DNA from: Sinobacterium norvegicum
GTDB lineage: Bacteria > Pseudomonadota > Gammaproteobacteria > Pseudomonadales > Sinobacteriaceae
NCBI RefSeq assembly: GCF_923077115.1
Contig: NZ_CAKLPX010000001.1
Location: 1,240,001-1,304,000 of the forward strand
DNA: 64,000 nt
Direction: 5' to 3'
Positions 6,905 to 15,474 of this stretch are shown piece after piece. A program made the translations under genes and the position numbers. Positions within the stretch are counted from its first letter, which is position 1, and each line of letters opens with the position of its first letter. Under the pieces are notes generated by a model that saw nothing but the letters and a program-made list of their open reading frames with translations, did no database searches and was not told where the DNA came from.

Positions 6905-8065
6905 ATGAAACTAACGTGTATATATTGTAAGACTGAGGAATTTGAACAAGGAAGAGGGTCTGAAGAGCATGCCGTGCTTTCAAGCCTTGGGGGGAGAAAG
7001 GCATCAAAGTCCATTTGCTGTCAGAAATGTAATACAGCGCTGGGAAATGAGATTGATGAGCCATTAACTGAAGGATTGAGAATCCTATCTACATTTTTAG
7101 GTGTTGTAACAGGAAGAGGAAAAGATGCCGCTACCTTAAAGAGTTATGGCACTCATAACGACAAGAAATTTGATCTCCTTCCCGGAGGTAGAGTTCAGCA
7201 ATCAAAAGTGAAAATTGACAGGGAAATAGATAAAGAAAATGGTGTTGCAAACATCTCTGTTAGTGCACGCAATCTTGAAGAGGCAAAGAACTTATTAGAA
7301 CAACAAATGAAGAGTTTTGGAAAAAGCGTAAAAGACTTTAAATTTGGTGAGATTACTGAGCGTATTGAATATCCTGAGTCAATATCGGGAACACTTGACT
7401 TGGGTTTGGTTTCACAGCATCGCTCGATTGCGAAAAGTGCGCTAACTTATATTGCCACAATGATTTCACCTGAAAGGCTTCGAAGTGGATGCTTTTATCA
7501 AATCATTGAATACATTGTAGGTGATATAGAAGATCTAGAGTTGGCCAAAATGACAACTGTTAAATTTCCAGCTTCACCTCATATTTCTGATGCACAACAC
7601 AGGATAATAATATCTGCCTCATCAGAAAGAAAAATTGCAATAGGATTAGTTGAGTTATTTGGAGGCTTGAAGTTTAAGGTTATTTTAACTGATTGTTGGG
7701 AGGGGCCTGATTTACAAAAAGGTTATGCAGTAAACCCTTTAAATGGTGAGCAGGTTGAGCACGTCGACACAGTCAATTTAAACAATGATCATTGGAATGA
7801 TGAAACATCAAACCTCAATGAAGAAGAATATAAGGACATGATGTGCAAGGTTTTCGGTGTTGCATACGGTCACCACGTGAGATTAGAACGAGAAAGGATC
7901 ATTTCAGAGATAACTCAAGACTTTTGCAAAGAATATGGAGGGAAAGATTTCACTGATGAATTAAAGATGATGCTTTCATCAAGAATAGCTAAAGCAATAG
8001 CCAATTCTATTTACAAAGTTGACGAAAATAGGAAGATTTCACAAGATGAATTCGAAATCACATAA
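6905..8065 (+). CDS. HNH-endonuclease-like protein, second gene of integron cassette 4
   Basis: A 386-residue protein. The N-terminus has the zinc-bound HNH_5-type layout: CIYC at residues 5-8, a conserved SEEHAVLSSLGG (24-35), then CCQKCN around 42-47 and a conserved LGNEIDEPL. The C-terminal 300 residues are unrecognised and could supply target recognition or partner binding. It may act as a nuclease, but the SEEHAV motif should be compared with active members. Paired with AbiTii in one cassette, it suggests a two-gene defence unit. The stop codon TAA (8063-8065) lies inside the attC inner core, so the gene fills the cassette completely. Confidence 0.82.
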   Translation: MKLTCIYCKTEEFEQGRGSEEHAVLSSLGGRKASKSICCQKCNTALGNEIDEPLTEGLRILSTFLGVVTGRGKDAATLKSYGTHNDKKFDLLPGGRVQQSKVKIDREIDKENGVANISVSARNLEEAKNLLEQQMKSFGKSVKDFKFGEITERIEYPESISGTLDLGLVSQHRSIAKSALTYIATMISPERLRSGCFYQIIEYIVGDIEDLELAKMTTVKFPASPHISDAQHRIIISASSERKIAIGLVELFGGLKFKVILTDCWEGPDLQKGYAVNPLNGEQVEHVDTVNLNNDHWNDETSNLNEEEYKDMMCKVFGVAYGHHVRLERERIISEITQDFCKEYGGKDFTDELKMMLSSRIAKAIANSIYKVDENRKISQDEFEIT

Positions 8066-8132
8066 CAAGTGCATGTTGTCGGACTGCTTTTCCGCTGCGC
8101 TCCAAACCAGCCGCAAATGCGGGCGTTAACAG
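8058..8132 (+). repeat. attC site of cassette 4 (last of the array)
   Basis: Inner TCACATAAC at 8058-8066 is complementary to the cassette start GTTATGTGA at 5936. The outer end GCGGGCGTTAACA holds the GTT core at 8125. It has an inner hairpin. No cassette gene follows; the next 180 bp are repeat remnants, so this ends the recognisable array. Confidence 0.86.
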
Positions 8133-8139
8133 AAAAATT

Positions 8140-8153
8140 AGAGTCAGGTCTTT
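8140..8153. repeat. Left-end fragment of MITE-like GTCAGGTCTTT element
   Basis: AGAGTCAGGTCTTT matches the left end of the elements at 52154, 53053 and 55113. Only the end remains here, next to the last attC. Confidence 0.5.
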
Positions 8154-8210
8154 CCTTTTTCCATGCTCGATAAACAGCACTTTCTAACCATTAGCTCGAC
8201 GCCTCTGGCG

Positions 8211-8280
8211 AACGAAGATGATGACTCAATAGTGAATTAAAAAGCCTGCGACTGAACGGTTGAGTCATCGTCGTAGCGAG
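8211..8280 (+). repeat. Palindromic dispersed repeat, copy 1
   Basis: GATGATGACTCAA...TTGAGTCATCGTC arms of about 13 bp enclose a 30-bp centre (AGCCTGCGACTGAACG). The reverse complement with about 85% identity occurs at 51070-51140. It is a REP/MITE-type non-coding element. Confidence 0.75.
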
Positions 8281-8317
8281 CGCGGGATAAGGCCTGCTTA
8301 AGATTGCACCGCTCCCG

Positions 8318-8632
8318 TTAGAGCACGATAAATATATCGTCCCCTGTTATTTTTAATGGGTAGGTTTTTAACGGGATCGATGCCGGTTTGCTCAGGGCGG
8401 CGCCATCGCGAATATCGAAGGCCGCTCCGTGTAAGGGGCAAAGCACCTTACACCCCTTGAGCTTGCCCTCGCTTAATCGTGCCTTGGCGTGGCTGCACAT
8501 ATTATCAATGGCGTACCAGCCCTCCTTGCTGTGACACAGTAAAATTTCCTGCCCATCAACGGTGACACACTGTGTTTTCCCGGCGGGGATTGAGCCTGTG
8601 CTGGCAATCAACTGCAGTTTATTATCATCCAT
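8318..8632 (-). CDS. Rieske-type 2Fe-2S ferredoxin
   Basis: A 104-residue soluble protein with the Rieske signature C46-x-H48 and C65-x2-H68 (MCSHAKARL and CPLHGAAFD). It should pass electrons to the oxygenase encoded immediately upstream. The ATG at 8632 is chosen because AGGAGG lies six bases before it and it overlaps the oxygenase stop by 8 bp, which indicates translational coupling. A longer reading would run into the oxygenase and is unlikely. No ferredoxin reductase is next to it, so reduction must come from a gene elsewhere. Confidence 0.93.
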   Translation of the reverse strand: MDDNKLQLIASTGSIPAGKTQCVTVDGQEILLCHSKEGWYAIDNMCSHAKARLSEGKLKGCKVLCPLHGAAFDIRDGAALSKPASIPLKTYPLKITGDDIFIVL

Positions 8633-10031
8633 TGTTATCCTCCTGTGATGGCTGTTCATGCTCTTTCATAAAGTTATCCAGCGTCTTATGCACTCGGCGG
8701 ATTCTTGATTCCTGATAGTTACCCAGACTGACACCTTTGCTCGCGCCCTTTAACCCCAGGGTTTGCATCTGTAAATTACTGGTGTCTTCATCGTATACCG
8801 GCGCCAGCCAACCCAGCTCTTTCGCGTCGGTATAGGATTGATCAATGCCCAGCTCTATCGGCTCAGGTGGCTCTGGGTGTTCTGCATTTTCTGGCATTAA
8901 CTCCATCACCATTATATCGAAAATACAGCTATCAACATCGTCGCCATTGGGTCGAAAGCGGTAGACCATGGGTATCATCACGCCGGGAAAAAAGAACATG
9001 TTGGGGAATAAATGATATTCAATAGAGTCCAGCATCACGCTATCACTGCAATGTTCAAGATCTACGCCCAGCTCTGCGCTGATGGTCTCGCGCAGGGTTT
9101 GTGCGGCTATCTGCCTGGCGGTTTCGCCATCCTTAAGAACACGTCCCTCTATCGCCAGCGCTTCCAGCTGCTGCTGTTCTGTTAAAGGCGGTGCACGCCA
9201 TTTTTCACCGGGGTAATCCGCCAGTGCCTCGGGGCTGTAATGGCCAATATTATGGATGAAGCGGCTGACATAATCGCTGAATATATCGTATTGGGCGTTA
9301 GCACCATGGGGCGAATCATGGGTTTCAAAATTATGATAAGCCTCCATAAAGGCCTCCTGCGCCACCTTCCAATTGGCGGGAAGCAACTTCTTTACATGCG
9401 TTTTAATGCGCCGCTGTTGCAGCGGAAATTGTTTGAAGTGCTCATCCATCGGGCCCAGGTAATCGGCCAGTGGCTTTGCCTTGGGGTCGATATTAATAAA
9501 CACAAAACCGCCCCAGCGCTCACAACTCACTTCGGCCAAGCCGTGGCTATCGCCATTCACATGGGGAAAATCCCAGCGTCCCGGAATATTTTTAATCGAG
9601 CCGTCGAGCTGCCACGACCAACCGTGAAAGGGGCAGGTAAACCCCTGGCTATAGCCACAACCTTCCGAGGCCAGCAGCCTCGTGCCACGGTGCGTACAGC
9701 TGTTAACAAAGGCTTTGATGGTATCGTCATCGACACGCACAATAATGACTGAATAGGGGCCAATATTGTAAACGTAGTTGTCCCCCTCATCGGGGATGTG
9801 CTCTTCTCGGCAGGCCCACTGCCAGCTGTATCGCCACAGCGAATCCACCTCGCGTTGGAAAAACGCCCTCGAGGTATAACGACTGACGGGAATATCTTCA
9901 TCCCCCAAAAATTGCTGGGATTGCGCCAGCAATGCCGGCGGCGGTGGGATCGCATCAGCCATTAATGTTTGCTTAATCGTAGGGCCCTGCGCTCGGGCTT
10001 CTCCAGGGCTTAGATGCTTGCTGTTGGTCAT
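8625..10031 (-). CDS. Rieske ring-hydroxylating oxygenase, alpha subunit
   Basis: A 468-residue protein. The N-terminal Rieske domain has C112-x-H114 and C133-x2-H136. The C-terminal catalytic domain carries the mononuclear iron ligands H233 and H238 in AYHNFETHDSPH. Family members add O2 to aromatic rings, or hydroxylate or demethylate other substrates. The substrate cannot be read from sequence. The small ferredoxin gene overlaps its 3' end. Divergent SnoaL-like genes and nearby SDR dehydrogenases suggest a degradative pathway for a cyclic compound such as a steroid, terpenoid or aromatic. No classical beta subunit is adjacent, although the SnoaL-like proteins share that fold. Confidence 0.93.
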   Translation of the reverse strand: MTNSKHLSPGEARAQGPTIKQTLMADAIPPPPALLAQSQQFLGDEDIPVSRYTSRAFFQREVDSLWRYSWQWACREEHIPDEGDNYVYNIGPYSVIIVRVDDDTIKAFVNSCTHRGTRLLASEGCGYSQGFTCPFHGWSWQLDGSIKNIPGRWDFPHVNGDSHGLAEVSCERWGGFVFINIDPKAKPLADYLGPMDEHFKQFPLQQRRIKTHVKKLLPANWKVAQEAFMEAYHNFETHDSPHGANAQYDIFSDYVSRFIHNIGHYSPEALADYPGEKWRAPPLTEQQQLEALAIEGRVLKDGETARQIAAQTLRETISAELGVDLEHCSDSVMLDSIEYHLFPNMFFFPGVMIPMVYRFRPNGDDVDSCIFDIMVMELMPENAEHPEPPEPIELGIDQSYTDAKELGWLAPVYDEDTSNLQMQTLGLKGASKGVSLGNYQESRIRRVHKTLDNFMKEHEQPSQEDNNG

Positions 10032-10110
10032 AAGCGTACTTTTGTCATCGTTGATATGGCGTTAATTTGGTGTTGACGAATGAGGTCAACGAAACGTATG
10101 ATGATGCAAT

Positions 10111-10128
10111 ACAGTCACAGCTGACTGT
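10111..10128. promoter_or_regulatory. Palindrome ACAGTCA-CAGC-TGACTGT in divergent promoter
   Basis: Perfect 7-bp arms lie between the reverse-strand oxygenase operon (start 10031) and the forward SnoaL-like operon (start 10222). This position suits an operator that controls both directions. A second AT-rich hairpin (GCTTTTTT-N5-AAAAAAGC) follows at 10141-10161. No regulator gene is adjacent. Confidence 0.45.
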
Positions 10129-10221
10129 TTTTTAGTATGTGCTTTTTTAACTGAAAAAAGCAAGCCCTGGATGATATTTCCAGGGCTAAATTTGACGGAT
10201 GGTAATGACAGGGAGGGTAAC

Positions 10222-10740
10222 GTGGGGTCACTCACCAGCGCCGAGCAAATTGCTCATCGACAAGCTATTTTAGACACACTTTACACCCATAGCCGCGGGC
10301 TCGATCGCGTTGATGCCGAGCTGATCAAGAGCACTTACTGGCCTGAGGCGGTGGTCGACTACGGCGCCTATAAAGGCGCGGCCTACCCGTTCGCTGAACT
10401 AATTGGCCCGGCACTGTCATCGCAGTATGAACTTACCCAGCACGTTCTGGGGCAGACATTAATCGACCTGCAAGGGTCTATGGCACGCACCGAAACCTAT
10501 GTGCAGGCACGGCATTTATTGATTGCTGCGCAGGAGGAATTGAGTTTTTCTGGTCGCTATCTCGATACGCTGGAGTTGCGCGGTGATGAGTGGCGCATTA
10601 TTCAGCGACAAGTGGTGATGGATTGGTCGCGGTGTCATGCGGTAACAGATCAGCGAGACAGCGAGGCTTTTGGTCAGCTAAGCAAGGGGCACAATACCGC
10701 AGACGATCCATCTTATCCGTTTTTTAAGGAAAACCAATGA
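10222..10740 (+). CDS. SnoaL/NTF2-like protein (1 of 2)
   Basis: 172 residues from a GTG at 10222, which has AGGGAGGG four bases before it. An upstream ATG at 10171 is in frame but lacks such a site, and the GTG start makes the length equal to the next paralogue. LTSAEQIAHRQAILDTLYTH, LDRVDAELIKSTYWPEAVVD and ETYVQARHLL fit the SnoaL-like cone fold. That fold is used by dehydratases, isomerases and oxygenase beta subunits. The ATGA overlap with the next gene shows tight coupling. The exact reaction is unknown. Confidence 0.85.
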   Translation: MGSLTSAEQIAHRQAILDTLYTHSRGLDRVDAELIKSTYWPEAVVDYGAYKGAAYPFAELIGPALSSQYELTQHVLGQTLIDLQGSMARTETYVQARHLLIAAQEELSFSGRYLDTLELRGDEWRIIQRQVVMDWSRCHAVTDQRDSEAFGQLSKGHNTADDPSYPFFKENQ

Positions 10741-11255
10741 GTACAAACACCCTTGAAAGCCTGATTGCCAAGCAGGATATTACTGAACTTATCTACAATT
10801 ATATGCGCGGCCTGGACCGCTGGGACAAGGCACTGCTGCAATCCGTGTTCTTTGACGACGCCTGGTGCGAATACGGTTTTATCAATACCAGTGCCACAAA
10901 GTTTGTTGATTTCGCTCTGGCCGCCCTTAAAACGCATCAGGCCAATCAACATATGGTGGGTAATATTTTGATTGATATCGAGGGTGACGAGGCCTTTGCC
11001 GAGGTGTATTTTCGAGCCTACCACAAGGTTGAAGTCGACGGCGTATTTCAGGACATTATTATTGCCGGCCGCTATCTCGATCGCTATGAAAAGCGCAGCG
11101 GCGTGTGGAAAATGGCTTATCGATCAGAGCTGGTTGATTGGAGCCGAACCGAGCCAACCAATGATCCGTATTTTGAACAGGCACCCGATTCATTATTCGG
11201 AGCGCGCAATGATGATGCGGTTTATGACCGTGATGCACGACGAAAAAAAACCTAA
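10737..11255 (+). CDS. SnoaL/NTF2-like protein (2 of 2)
   Basis: 172 residues, paralogous to the preceding gene (LIYNYMRGLDRWDKALLQSV, VEVDGVFQDIIIAGRYLDRY, SELVDWSRTEP). The start overlaps the previous stop as ATGA. The pair may form a heteromer or act on successive intermediates. Divergent placement from the Rieske oxygenase suggests a role in the same pathway. The following SDR gene is convergent (stop at 11298), so the two-gene operon probably ends here. Confidence 0.88.
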   Translation: MSTNTLESLIAKQDITELIYNYMRGLDRWDKALLQSVFFDDAWCEYGFINTSATKFVDFALAALKTHQANQHMVGNILIDIEGDEAFAEVYFRAYHKVEVDGVFQDIIIAGRYLDRYEKRSGVWKMAYRSELVDWSRTEPTNDPYFEQAPDSLFGARNDDAVYDRDARRKKT

Positions 11256-11297
11256 ACCCAGCCCGCCGATAAACTCTATCGGCAAGCTGTCACCGCC

Positions 11298-12122
11298 TCA
11301 ACCCTCTTGCTCTCGCTGCCCAGCGTGCAGCAATGTTTCTGACTGATCACCGTGAAAGGTGGTTTGCAACAGACTGGTGGTCACACCGGCATCAATCATC
11401 AGTGTATGACCGGTAATAAAACGCGCCTCGTTACTCAACAAATACAGAATGCCGTCGGCAATATCCTCGGGCATGCAGGCCTTACCCAGTGGCGTCGCAG
11501 CCGCAATATTTTGCGTAATTTGCGCCGTGTCACCACCGGTCAATGCCGAGGTTAGCGGGGTGACAGTGGCGCCGGGGGCAACGGCATTGATACGTATACC
11601 ATAGCCGCTGAGTTCGCTGGCAGCCGATTTGGTTAAGCCGACAACACCGTGCTTTGCCATGGTGTAGGTGTGTGGGCCCAAACCGCCCATGACACCGGCG
11701 GTACTGGTCACCGATACAATGGCGCCGGCGCCATGGGGCTTCATCACTCGTGCAGCATGCTTAACCCCCAGAAAAACACCCCGGGTTAGGATGGCCATAG
11801 TGCGGTCAAAGGCTTCTACGCTGGTTTCGGTAATCGAACCGATAGCGCCAATAATACCGGCGTTATTGACCATGCCAGTCAGCGGTCCCAGTTCTCTTTC
11901 GGCGCATTCGATGGCGGCAATTATATCTTGTTCGCTGGTCACATCGGTTTTGAGAAAAAGCGCAGCATCGCCTAACGACTGTGATAACGCCTGCCCCTCT
12001 TTCTCTTGCAGGTCGGCAATCAACACTTTACCGCCCTCGGCAATAATGCCACGTACTGCCGCTGCGCCAATGCCACTGGCACCACCGGTAACCACCACAG
12101 TCTGCCCCTTAAACCTATCCAT
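11298..12122 (-). CDS. Short-chain dehydrogenase/reductase (SDR)
   Basis: A 274-residue classical SDR with TGGASGIG cofactor loop (12-19), an acidic residue after beta 2 (LIADLQ) that favours NAD, NNAGIIG, and catalytic YTMAK. PGATVTPLTSAL and GHTLMIDAGV follow as usual. About 25 extra polar residues extend past the normal SDR end. A ribosome binding site AAGGAGATAAT lies ahead of the ATG at 12122. It probably oxidises an alcohol in the ring-cleavage or steroid-like pathway suggested by the neighbours. Confidence 0.9.
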   Translation of the reverse strand: MDRFKGQTVVVTGGASGIGAAAVRGIIAEGGKVLIADLQEKEGQALSQSLGDAALFLKTDVTSEQDIIAAIECAERELGPLTGMVNNAGIIGAIGSITETSVEAFDRTMAILTRGVFLGVKHAARVMKPHGAGAIVSVTSTAGVMGGLGPHTYTMAKHGVVGLTKSAASELSGYGIRINAVAPGATVTPLTSALTGGDTAQITQNIAAATPLGKACMPEDIADGILYLLSNEARFITGHTLMIDAGVTTSLLQTTFHGDQSETLLHAGQREQEG

Positions 12123-12327
12123 TATTATCTCCTTATTATTTTTATATGTTTGGCATCATACCCCTAATATCAGGCTGAAATCTCTGTCTTTCTACTAATT
12201 GTTTGCTATTTGATAAATAGCACCCAAGAAGTTGCCTTTGCAAGTGTCAGGTTCTTTTTTATTCGCGCTCCCGATGATAATGTTATTGCGTTCACCAACT
12301 CACCCCTCTCGTTAGGATTACACTGCC

Positions 12328-13056
12328 ATGTCTCTATTGTTCGAAGAAATTGATAGCCAGGCCTCACCGTTAGGCGAAATCAGTCTGCGCCGCCGGCGCA
12401 TACCAGCTCTGGGCGACAGAGACATCTACGAGGTGAAGCTTGGCGATGAGTTTTTAATGTCGAGCATGTTTGTCGCCGCAGAAGAGGCGCTGTCGACTCT
12501 CGGGTTGGCAGCAACACAGGGCGACGAACTGAGCGTGGTTGTCGGTGGACTGGGGCTGGGTTATACCGCCGTGGCAGCACTGCAAGACCAGCGTATCAAC
12601 GAACTATTAATCGTCGACGCATTGAGCACCGTCATCGAATGGCATCAGGCCGAACAGGTACCGCTGGGCAAGATTCTTAATGCCGACAGTCGCAGCCGCT
12701 ATATACACGGCAGCTTCTTCGACCTGGCCACAGCACCGCTCACCGGCTTTGATCCTCACTGCGACGGCAAGAAGTTTGATGCTATTTTACTCGATATTGA
12801 CCACTCGCCAACGGAGTTTTTAAACCCAGCCAATGCCGGTTTTTATTGCACTGAAAAGCTGGCAATGATGGCCGAGCAACTCAAGGCCAATGGCGTCTTT
12901 GCCATGTGGTCACAAAACCTGCCAGAGCAGAGCTTTGAGGCGCTGTTAAAAACCGTGTTTGCCAGCGTCGAATCCCACGTGGTGTCGTTTTATAACCCGT
13001 TCCAAAATCGTGAAGCCACCAACTCGGTGTATGTTTGCATCAAAGGCGATGTTTAA
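12328..13056 (+). CDS. Spermidine-synthase-like protein (class I methyltransferase fold)
   Basis: 242 residues with the SAM-fold core: VVVGGLGLGYTAVAAL (glycine-rich loop), IVDALSTVIEWH (acidic end of beta 2), and FDAILLDIDHSPTEFL. Family members annotated as spermidine synthase-like often do not make polyamines, and the set of catalytic acidic residues is not clear here. It faces the same way as the SDR, SDR and sulfotransferase-like genes that follow, with modest gaps. No partner S-adenosylmethionine decarboxylase is nearby, so a true spermidine role is doubtful. Confidence 0.75.
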   Translation: MSLLFEEIDSQASPLGEISLRRRRIPALGDRDIYEVKLGDEFLMSSMFVAAEEALSTLGLAATQGDELSVVVGGLGLGYTAVAALQDQRINELLIVDALSTVIEWHQAEQVPLGKILNADSRSRYIHGSFFDLATAPLTGFDPHCDGKKFDAILLDIDHSPTEFLNPANAGFYCTEKLAMMAEQLKANGVFAMWSQNLPEQSFEALLKTVFASVESHVVSFYNPFQNREATNSVYVCIKGDV

Positions 13057-13110
13057 CACAGTACATACATACCCGCTTATTCTATTTATTGATCAACATT
13101 GGACGATTAG

Positions 13111-13926
13111 ATGCTCTCTCAAACAGTAGTCATTACCGGTGGTTCCAGTGGCATTGGTTTAGACCTGGCAAAAAACTATGCCGCCAAAGGGGCTAACATC
13201 ATCTTAATGGCGCGCAACCAACAACGTCTCGATGAGGCCGTTGCCGACTGTAAAAGCCTAAGCACTCATGGCGAGCAGGTGATTCTAGGCTACAGTGTCG
13301 ATATCGCCGACAGCAGCCAATTGGCTACGGTGGTTGGGCAAATACAGGCGAAGGTCAGCGCCCCGGACATTTTAATTTTAAGCGCCGGCATTGTGCAAAG
13401 CGTCGAGTTTGTCGATCAATCCGACGATGACTTTGCCGAGATTATCAACATCAATGTTATTGGCAGCCGTGCGGTGGCCAAGGCTTTTCTACCCGCCATG
13501 GTCTCACAGGGCAAGGGCAAGATTTGTTTTGTCGGCTCGCTGGGCGGCCTTATTGCCACCTACGGCTACACCGCTTACAGCGCCTCAAAGTTTGCCGTCG
13601 TCGGCATGGCCGGCGCGCTGCGTCAGGAGCTCTACCAACACGGCATTGGTGTGTCGGTACTGTGCCCGCCAGAGGTCGATACTCCGATGGTGACAAAAGA
13701 GTCCGAGCACATATTGCCGCAAACCCGTTTCGTCAAAGACATGGGCGGCCTACTCAATGTTGAGGCCGTCACCCAGGCGACAATCAAAGGTATTGATCGC
13801 AACACCTTTATCATCATCCCCGGCGTCATGGGCAAAATTTCCTATCTGCAGACACGGTTAATGCCGAGGTTTTCCGATTGGATTATGCAGCGTTTGGTCG
13901 GGTTATCGACACGCTTTGTTAAGTAG
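13111..13926 (+). CDS. SDR, 3-ketodihydrosphingosine reductase-like
   Basis: 271 residues. TGGSSGIG cofactor loop, LMARNQQRL (basic residue after beta 2, pointing to NADP), NAGIVQSVEFVDQ-type segment and catalytic YSASK (about 149-153). VSVLCPPEVDTPM and a C-terminal hydrophobic region (YLQTRLMPRFSDWIMQRLVG) resemble the KDSR group. That group reduces 3-keto lipids and is membrane-associated. The assignment to that exact reaction is tentative. The next SDR follows 27 bp downstream. Confidence 0.85.
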   Translation: MLSQTVVITGGSSGIGLDLAKNYAAKGANIILMARNQQRLDEAVADCKSLSTHGEQVILGYSVDIADSSQLATVVGQIQAKVSAPDILILSAGIVQSVEFVDQSDDDFAEIININVIGSRAVAKAFLPAMVSQGKGKICFVGSLGGLIATYGYTAYSASKFAVVGMAGALRQELYQHGIGVSVLCPPEVDTPMVTKESEHILPQTRFVKDMGGLLNVEAVTQATIKGIDRNTFIIIPGVMGKISYLQTRLMPRFSDWIMQRLVGLSTRFVK

Positions 13927-13953
13927 TTTTTATGCTCTTTTAAAGGAGACCCC

Positions 13954-14757
13954 ATGTCCCGTTTAAACCATAAGATTGTTTTGGTCACCGGCGCTGCCCG
14001 TGGCATCGGCCAGGCCATTGCCGAACTGTTTTGCCAAGAGGGCGCCGTGGTCATCCTCAGCGATATTAATGATGAACTCGGTAAAAATGTTACCGCCGCC
14101 ATCACTGGGCAGGCGGAATATCAGCATTTAGATGTGTCGAAGGCAGAGCATTGGGCCCGCGTCAGCGACCATATAAAGCAGACCTATGGCCGTCTCGATG
14201 TGCTGGTTAACAATGCTGGTATTACAGGGTTTTTAGAGGCAACCGGTCCCCATGACCCCGAGAACCTCGACATGGAAAGCTGGCATCAGGTTCACCGGGT
14301 CAATACCGATGGCACAGCCCTGGGCTGCAAAACGGCCATCGCACTGATGAAAAAATCCACCGCCGCCAGCATCGTCAATCTATCGTCCCGCTCCGGCATC
14401 GTCGGTATTCCCGGCGCCGCGGCCTATGCCGCCAGCAAGGCCGCCATCAGAAACCACAGCAAGACGGTGGCGCTGTACTGTGCCGAACAGGGCTACCCTA
14501 TACGCTGCAATTCGATCCATCCCGGCGCTATTTTGACCCCGATGTGGGATGCCATGCTGGGCGAGGGCGAGGCCAGAGAACAGGCTATTAAGGGCATCGC
14601 CCGCGACGTGCCACTCAACACCATGGGCGAACCTATTGATGTGGCTTATGCGGCGCTGTATCTGGCCTCTGACGAGTCTAAATATGTCACCGGCATCGAA
14701 CTCAACATCGATGGCGGCATCTTAGCCGGCAGCGCAGCGCCACCATCGCAGTCGTAG
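13954..14757 (+). CDS. SDR, hydroxysteroid-dehydrogenase-like
   Basis: 267 residues. TGAARGIG loop, ILSDINDE (acidic, NAD preference), NNAGITGF, catalytic YAASK and SIHPGAILTPMWDAML. The C-terminus GGILAGSAAPP is usual for classical SDRs. A strong ribosome binding site (AAAGGAGACC) precedes ATG 13954. Clear members of this subgroup act on cyclic alcohols or hydroxysteroids. The location near the Rieske oxygenase supports such use, but the substrate is not proved. Confidence 0.88.
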   Translation: MSRLNHKIVLVTGAARGIGQAIAELFCQEGAVVILSDINDELGKNVTAAITGQAEYQHLDVSKAEHWARVSDHIKQTYGRLDVLVNNAGITGFLEATGPHDPENLDMESWHQVHRVNTDGTALGCKTAIALMKKSTAASIVNLSSRSGIVGIPGAAAYAASKAAIRNHSKTVALYCAEQGYPIRCNSIHPGAILTPMWDAMLGEGEAREQAIKGIARDVPLNTMGEPIDVAYAALYLASDESKYVTGIELNIDGGILAGSAAPPSQS

Positions 14758-14847
14758 CCCTCGCCGCGTTTGCTAGGGCTGGTAAAGCGCCCTGCTAAAT
14801 AGTCTACAATACCTCCCTTCTTGATCAAGGCGACCTCATTATCTGCT

Positions 14848-15474
14848 ATGAATAAACTGTTTGTCATTGGCCTGCCCCGCACAGGCACCACCAGCATCAG
14901 CGTCGCACTATTAGACTATGATTTTAGCGTGGCTCATACCGCTTTTACCAAGCGTGCTTTTGAGCTTGCCGATGTGGTCTCCGATGCCCCGTGTTTTAGC
15001 GACTATCGACAACTCGACGGGCTTTTTCCCGGCTCCAGGTTTGTCTATTTACGGCGTGATATTACCCTATGGCTTCCCTCAATAAGAAGGCTGCTAAAGA
15101 AAATGGCAGACAATATCCAGCCCAAAACCGGTTCGTTTAACCCGGTCTTAAAACGCAGTTTCTACCAGACTTTTGGCAGTCTAGATGACGCCGATGCATT
15201 TTCTGACGCCCACCTCAGTCAGTGTTATAGTGATCACCAAGCGCAGGTGTTAGCCTATTTCGACGGCCGCGACGACTTACTGCAGCTCGATATTAGTGAC
15301 GCCAACAGCTTGCCAACACTGCTGGATTTTATCGGTATAGAGCATCAGACAGGCAAGTCTTTGCCGCATGTAAACCGAGGCAATGTGGTCGATCACTGGA
15401 AGGAGACCAAGCACCCCAACAAGGTCAACCCCCTTAGCGCCGGCGTCGATCACCGTCAATTTTTCGACTATTGA
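14848..15474 (+). CDS. Sulfotransferase-like P-loop protein
   Basis: 208 residues. The N-terminus MNKLFVIGLPRTGTTSIS is the 5'-phosphosulfate loop of the sulfotransferase family. FVYLRRDITLWLPSI matches the 3'-phosphate region. The ATG at 14848 is used because the loop begins right after it. PAPS-dependent transfer of sulfate is the known reaction for active members; the acceptor is unknown. It belongs to the same rightward gene run as the two SDRs. Confidence 0.82.
   Translation: MNKLFVIGLPRTGTTSISVALLDYDFSVAHTAFTKRAFELADVVSDAPCFSDYRQLDGLFPGSRFVYLRRDITLWLPSIRRLLKKMADNIQPKTGSFNPVLKRSFYQTFGSLDDADAFSDAHLSQCYSDHQAQVLAYFDGRDDLLQLDISDANSLPTLLDFIGIEHQTGKSLPHVNRGNVVDHWKETKHPNKVNPLSAGVDHRQFFDY

Noticed and set aside
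9240-9752. Forward-strand open frame of 170 residues opposite the Rieske oxygenase
   Set aside because: It is antisense to the catalytic and Rieske motifs of the oxygenase and has no start signal.
12328-13056. True spermidine synthase (speE)
   Set aside because: The fold fits, but polyamine partner genes are absent and the catalytic acidic set is not clear, so only a family-level name is given.
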